Source: Cyanobium sp. NIES-981 (GTDB lineage: Bacteria; Cyanobacteriota; Cyanobacteriia; PCC-6307; Cyanobiaceae). From it: a DNA stretch of 8,959 bases. Location: positions 1 through 8,959 of the forward strand of contig CAMDSS010000062.1 of assembly GCA_945907085.1 (NCBI GenBank), written 5' to 3'. Shown one piece after another: positions 6,471 to 8,959 of the stretch. Below the pieces are notes generated by a model, which was not told the origin of the DNA, ran no database searches, and was given only the letters and a program-made list of their open reading frames with translations. The position numbers and the translations under genes were made by a program. Each line of letters starts with the position of its first letter. The first letter of the stretch is position 1.

Positions 6471-6482
6471 CCCACAAGTGGG
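6471..6482. promoter_or_regulatory. Dyad CCCAC-AA-GTGGG upstream of the LuxR-type gene
   Basis: A 12-bp inverted repeat sits about 45 bp upstream of the GTG start and just after the sigma-like gene stop. Its halves resemble the CCCACA/TGTGGG dyad at 5182-5195. It could be an operator, or a short hairpin followed by GTTTCT on the - strand that weakens read-through. Confidence 0.3.
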
Positions 6483-6485
6483 GCG

Positions 6486-7220
6486 TCAAAAAATAACGGC
6501 CCCTGCCGCCTTGGCGGTTCGAGCCACCACCAGATGCTGCTGCATTTTGGCTAGGGCCCGGTGCTCGAGGTCGGCCAGGCATCCCTGACCCAGCGCCAAC
6601 CGCCGGGCGATTTGACGGGTGTTCAGGGGCTTGGTGCGCAGGTAGCGGTAGCGAATCAGGTGACGCTCTTGGGGCGTCAGCAGAGCCAGCAACTCCCGCA
6701 CCGCCACAGCCCCCAGCCAGGCCTCAGGTAAGGGCTGGTGGGCAACCTCCAACTGGGCATCATTCAATTGGTCATCCTTCAATTGGTCATCCTCCAACTG
6801 GGCCAACTCCAGCTGGAGCTTGAGGCCGCGCACCGTTGCGCTGTGGTGGGCGAGAAAGGCAGCCCGCAGCCACGGTGTGGCATAGGTGGCAAAGGTGATG
6901 CCGCGGCAAGGATCAAACCGCTCTGCCGCCCGCTGGAGCTGGATGGCGGCCTCCTGAAACGCATCGGCACTGGGGGCGCCGGCCGCCATGCGCCCCCAGG
7001 TGTGCACGATCAAGCGCAGGTTGTGGCGCACCAAGTGATCGCGGGCACGGCCACCGCTCTTGGCCACGGCCATGGGAGCCATCCCGGGGCCACCGGGCCA
7101 CTGCTGCCAGCGTTGAATCCGGCGCGCCAATTGGAGCACCGTGCTCCCGGCGAGCGGGTGGTAGTGGCAGCTGGCCCGCAACCAATCGGCCAAACCAGGA
7201 TGGAGGGCAAGGGAAGCCAT
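6486..7220 (-). CDS. Degenerate sigma-70 family protein
   Basis: From ATG 7220 the protein has 244 residues; GTG 7226 is a possible start two codons earlier. Residues 12-41 resemble region 1.2 of cyanobacterial primary/group 2 sigma factors (HPLAGSTVLQLARRIQRWQQ). Residues 57-125 are region 2: DHLVRHNLRLIV, then ADAFQEAAIQL where DLIQEGNIGL is expected, then FDPCRGITFATYATPWLRAA for regions 2.3-2.4 (one of the two melting tryptophans remains). No region 3 is recognisable; instead there is an acidic Gln/Leu repeat at 138-157. Region 4 follows at about 173-227 (LLTPQERHLIRYRYL and TRQIARRLALGQGCLADLE). It probably binds core polymerase weakly or with altered promoter choice. It starts 6 bp after the stop of the small membrane protein gene and is followed after 57 bp by the LuxR-type gene. 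The sigma-family call is good; activity is uncertain. Confidence 0.8.
   Translation of the reverse strand: MASLALHPGLADWLRASCHYHPLAGSTVLQLARRIQRWQQWPGGPGMAPMAVAKSGGRARDHLVRHNLRLIVHTWGRMAAGAPSADAFQEAAIQLQRAAERFDPCRGITFATYATPWLRAAFLAHHSATVRGLKLQLELAQLEDDQLKDDQLNDAQLEVAHQPLPEAWLGAVAVRELLALLTPQERHLIRYRYLRTKPLNTRQIARRLALGQGCLADLEHRALAKMQQHLVVARTAKAAGAVIF
6750..6809. repeat. 15-bp tandem repeat, four units, inside the sigma-like gene
   Basis: There are four in-frame units starting CAA(C/T)TGG at 6750, 6765, 6780 and 6795; the second and third are nearly identical and the outer two diverged. They encode ELAQL-EDDQL-KDDQL-NDAQL between sigma regions 2 and 4. Unit number could change by slippage without breaking the frame. 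Confidence 0.85.
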
Positions 7221-7226
7221 GGCCAC

Positions 7227-7511
7227 TCAGACCGACTTCTGCTGGGGTGATGCCGCAAAAACGGCGGCTTGGCCAGCCAGTACTGAACCGCCCAGGGCCA
7301 GGCCGGCCAAGAGGCCAATCCCCTGGGACACCGCATCGTCGATGCGCTGCTGGGAGGGATCGCAAAAGCCCAAGGCCGGCTGCACCTGCAGGTGGCGGTT
7401 CACATGGAGGCCCGATAACACCAGGCAATGGAGCAGGCCCAAGCCCAGGGTGACCCCCTGGAATCCCAGGATCCCTGTGGCAATCCAAACCACCAAACGG
7501 CGACAGTCCAT
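7227..7511 (-). CDS. Small two-helix membrane protein, unknown function
   Basis: From ATG 7511 the protein has 94 residues; a GTG at 7550 would add 13 residues of charged sequence. Residues 6-33 and about 61-87 are hydrophobic, glycine-rich helices. They are joined by a polar loop with CDPSQQRIDDA at 50-60, and there are three cysteines (3, 29, 50). The second helix (GIGLLAGLALGGSVLAG) has a small-residue face suited to helix packing. The family is not recognised. The stop TGA lies 6 bp before the ATG of the sigma-like gene, so the two are probably co-translated, and the protein may sense or anchor something for that factor. A membrane anti-sigma role or a holin-like role toward the divergent lysozyme are guesses. 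Its promoter must lie in the palindrome-rich spacer 7512-7620, shared with the lysozyme gene. Confidence 0.6.
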   Translation of the reverse strand: MDCRRLVVWIATGILGFQGVTLGLGLLHCLVLSGLHVNRHLQVQPALGFCDPSQQRIDDAVSQGIGLLAGLALGGSVLAGQAAVFAASPQQKSV

Positions 7512-7531
7512 CGAAGCGGAAGCAATGAGCT

Positions 7532-7615
7532 CCCTAGGGTTCCGGCGCACTCAAGAATCCAAGCACCCCAGGCCTTTTGCCGGGTTCGGAACCCTAAGGC
7601 GCCTTTGAAATTCAA
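7532..7615. promoter_or_regulatory. Palindrome-rich divergent control region
   Basis: The spacer between the small membrane protein and the lysozyme holds CCCTAGGG (7532-7539). A 10-bp inverted repeat has arms TAGGGTTCCG (7535-7544) and CGGAACCCTA (7587-7596). Next come an odd palindrome GGGTTC-G-GAACCC (7582-7594), a perfect AAGGCGCCTT (7596-7605) and TTGAA-A-TTCAA (7605-7615), just 5 bp before the lysozyme ATG. Three GGGTTC half-sites suggest a regulator bound at two places, possibly by looping. Confidence 0.45.
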
Positions 7616-7620
7616 GCCCC

Positions 7621-8073
7621 ATGGCCCTCACCCCAGCCGGCTACCGCCTGATCCAATCCTGGGAAGGTTGCCGTTTACAGGCCTATCCCGACCCCGCCAG
7701 TGGCGGTGCCCCCTGGACCATTGGCTATGGCCACACCGGACCCGAGGTCAAACCAGGTCTGGTGATTAGCCAGCCGCAGGCCGAAGCCTGGTTCCGAAGC
7801 GATGTGGGCCGCTTTGAGAGCGCTGTCGACCGCTGCCTCAAACCCCACTGCCAGCTGGGCCCCCAGCAACGGGATGCCCTGGTGAGCTTCTGCTTCAACG
7901 TGGGGGCAGGGGCCTTCACCGCCAGCACCCTGGTGCGCCGCCTCAAGGCCGGGGAAGGGGCCGCCACCGTATTGGCCCAGGAGCTGCCGCGCTGGGTGCA
8001 TGGTCCCCATGGACCGCTGCCTGGCCTGGTGAACCGGCGCCAAGCCGAGCTTCTGCATGCGCGCAAGGCCTGA
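7621..8073 (+). CDS. GH24 lysozyme (phage T4-type endolysin fold)
   Basis: This 150-residue muramidase would cut the MurNAc-GlcNAc bond of peptidoglycan. The catalytic block is WEGCRLQAYPD then APWTIGYGHTG: Glu 15, Asp 24 and Thr 33 correspond to the T4 lysozyme triad, and the Glu-Asp spacing of nine equals that of T4. FCFNVGAGAFTASTLVRRL (about 90-108) and LPRWVHGPHGPLPGLVNRRQ (about 122-141) are the usual second-half motifs. The length fits the single-domain RrrD-type family. There is no signal peptide or membrane anchor, so it would need a holin or other route to reach the wall, unless it acts only at lysis. No other phage gene is visible nearby. It is divergent from the two-helix membrane protein gene across a palindromic spacer, and a strong terminator follows. 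The start at ATG 7621 places the conserved domain right at the N-terminus, as is normal. Confidence 0.92.
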   Translation: MALTPAGYRLIQSWEGCRLQAYPDPASGGAPWTIGYGHTGPEVKPGLVISQPQAEAWFRSDVGRFESAVDRCLKPHCQLGPQQRDALVSFCFNVGAGAFTASTLVRRLKAGEGAATVLAQELPRWVHGPHGPLPGLVNRRQAELLHARKA

Positions 8074-8090
8074 GAAGGCCCGCCGATGCC

Positions 8091-8115
8091 AAGGCCGCAG
8101 CCGCGGCCTTCTTTA
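8091..8115 (+). terminator. Intrinsic terminator after the lysozyme gene
   Basis: A perfect 8-bp GC-rich stem AAGGCCGC/GCGGCCTT with an AGCC loop (8091-8110) is followed by CTTTA. It lies 18 bp after the lysozyme stop and should end that transcript. The T-run is short. Confidence 0.7.
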
Positions 8116-8179
8116 GAAATACAGAGGTCCTGGCACTTTTAGGTATTACTCGATACATTGCAAGAAACGCATAGAACCC

Positions 8180-8416
8180 TTGCGCGTTACCCACCTCGAA
8201 GACGAGCACCTCATCAGCCTGAGCTCCCAGGAAGCTTCTGCCCTGGTTGATGCCTGCGCCATGGTGATGGTGGCCGCTGAATCGGTACCCGAGGTGGCGC
8301 TTCCGGCCCATGTGACCACGGTGCTTGCCGGCATTTTTGAGCAACTCAGCTCCACCGCCAAAGCGGCCCAATCCCACCAGTTGAACCAATCCCAGCAATC
8401 GCGCCAATCCAACTAA
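8180..8416 (+). CDS. Small hypothetical protein, TTG start
   Basis: This is a 78-residue frame. The only usual start after the in-frame stop at 8114 is TTG 8180, with no visible ribosome site, so the N-terminus is uncertain. The protein opens with VTHLEDEHLISLSSQEASAL, a short strand followed by an amphipathic helix (SQEASALVDACAMVMVAAES). A second helix (AHVTTVLAGIFEQLSSTA) comes next. It ends in a Gln/Ser/Asn-rich tail from residue 64 that has no charge apart from His and Arg. The DNA under the tail repeats CCAATCC. The codon pattern and helix pattern look real, but I know no family. A weak promoter could lie at 8130-8159 (CTGGCA, 18 bp, TACATT). The gene stands alone between a terminator and a convergent ACR3 gene. 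Confidence 0.55.
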   Translation: MRVTHLEDEHLISLSSQEASALVDACAMVMVAAESVPEVALPAHVTTVLAGIFEQLSSTAKAAQSHQLNQSQQSRQSN

Positions 8417-8470
8417 GCCGGTACGCGTTGGCATTGGACGTCCTGGAGTTGGGCCATCTGGAGCTGGGCT

Positions 8471-8959
8471 TCAGTGAGGGCTCCTGAACAGCCACCGCTT
8501 GAGGGCAAGGGAGACATAGACAAGGCCCAGCAAAATGGGCACCTCAATCAGGGGGCCGATCACCCCGGCCAGGGCCTGCTGGGAGCTCGCTCCCCAGACG
8601 CTGATGCTCACGGCGATCGCCAGTTCAAAGTTGTTGCCGGCGGCCGTGAAGGCCAGGGTTGTGGTGCGGGCATAGCCCAGGCCAAAGGAGCGGCCCAGCA
8701 CAATGGCCAGGCCCCACATGATCAGGAAGTAGAGCACCAGGGGTATGGCCACAACGGCAACCTGCAGGGGATCCGATGTGATCGCTTTGCCCTGCAGGGC
8801 AAACATCACAACCACGGTGAAGAGCAACCCATAGAGGGCCCAGGGGCTGAGCTTGGGCAGAAAGGTTTGCTCATACCAACGGATCCCCTTGCTGCGCACC
8901 CCGATGCGGCGCGTCAAAAAGCCCGCCGCCAGGGGAATCCCCAGGAAGATCACAACGGC
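8471..8959 (-). CDS. ACR3-type arsenite efflux permease, C-terminal part (partial)
   Basis: The frame runs off the right edge; 162 residues to the stop at 8471 are present, a little under half of a usual ACR3 protein. About five hydrophobic segments are seen. Diagnostic ACR3 blocks are SPWALYGLLFTVVVMFALQG, then TLAFTAAGNNFELAIAVSIS and GVIGPLIEVPILLGLVYV, all at family-typical order and spacing. ACR3 carriers (BART/bile-acid-symporter superfamily) export arsenite, and sometimes antimonite, using the proton gradient. The family's key Cys would lie in the missing half. The conserved NNFE acidic residue, thought to matter for transport, is present. The start of the gene, and any arsR or arsC partner, would lie to the right of the window. 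It is convergent with the small hypothetical gene, with 54 bp between the stops. Confidence 0.9.
   Translation of the reverse strand, partial: AVVIFLGIPLAAGFLTRRIGVRSKGIRWYEQTFLPKLSPWALYGLLFTVVVMFALQGKAITSDPLQVAVVAIPLVLYFLIMWGLAIVLGRSFGLGYARTTTLAFTAAGNNFELAIAVSISVWGASSQQALAGVIGPLIEVPILLGLVYVSLALKRWLFRSPH
8613..8620. repeat. HIP1 palindrome GCGATCGC
   Basis: A second exact HIP1 copy, inside the ACR3 gene. Confidence 0.7.

Noticed and set aside
6750..6809. CRISPR array
   Set aside because: The repeats are 15 bp, directly abutting without spacers, and in frame within a coding gene.
6741..6809. Pentapeptide-repeat domain in the sigma-like protein
   Set aside because: The units have a five-residue period, but only four exist and they do not follow the A(D/N)Lxx pattern well enough for a beta-helix.
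7621..8073. Prophage or phage remnant
   Set aside because: Only the lysozyme is phage-like; no integrase, att-like repeat at a tRNA, or structural gene is visible.

Overview
The window reads as chromosomal DNA of a GC-rich picocyanobacterium of the Synechococcus/Cyanobium type. The reasons are the compact high-GC gene style, two copies of the cyanobacterial HIP1 palindrome (5456-5463, 8613-8620), several sigma-70-like regulators in a small space, and proteins that look cyanobacterial rather than proteobacterial. No rRNA, tRNA, CRISPR array, insertion sequence or integrase is visible. All family calls come from reading motifs by eye; no searches were run.

Region 1 (1-2580, + strand) is a membrane-transport cluster. 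It holds the C-terminal end of a YeeE/YedE-type permease, an MFS transporter whose motifs match the phosphate:H+ symporter type (Pho84/PiPT/PHT1) better than the sugar type, and, 13 bp later, a protein with the full inward-rectifier K+ channel (Kir) architecture but without a normal K+ selectivity filter. Region 2 (2608-4615) has an ATP-grasp ligase on the - strand (PGM1-type peptide ligase relative). Divergent from it is a small secreted four-cysteine protein.

Region 3 (4603-7511) is rich in regulators, mostly on the - strand. It contains a short sigma-70 protein with regions 2 and 3 but no region 4, a LuxR/GerE regulator with a receiver-like N-terminus that has lost its phospho-acceptor, and a second, degenerate sigma-70-like protein whose linker carries a 15-bp tandem repeat. 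A two-helix membrane protein lies 6 bp upstream of that second sigma gene. The last three (7511 to 5679) probably form one operon. A + strand hypothetical gene (5303-5713) sits between the regulators and overlaps the LuxR gene tail to tail. Upstream of it is a cluster of TGTGG/CCACA repeats, and a related dyad precedes the LuxR gene.

Region 4 (7512-8959) opens with a palindrome-rich divergent spacer. It leads into a GH24 (phage T4-type) lysozyme with no other phage gene in view, followed by a clear intrinsic terminator. A small hypothetical gene follows, and the window ends inside an ACR3-type arsenite efflux gene on the - strand. The most unusual content is the filter-less Kir protein and the neighbourhood of two reduced sigma factors, a pseudo-receiver regulator and a small membrane protein divergent from a lysozyme. 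That neighbourhood could be a regulatory or lysis-related module, but this is inference only.
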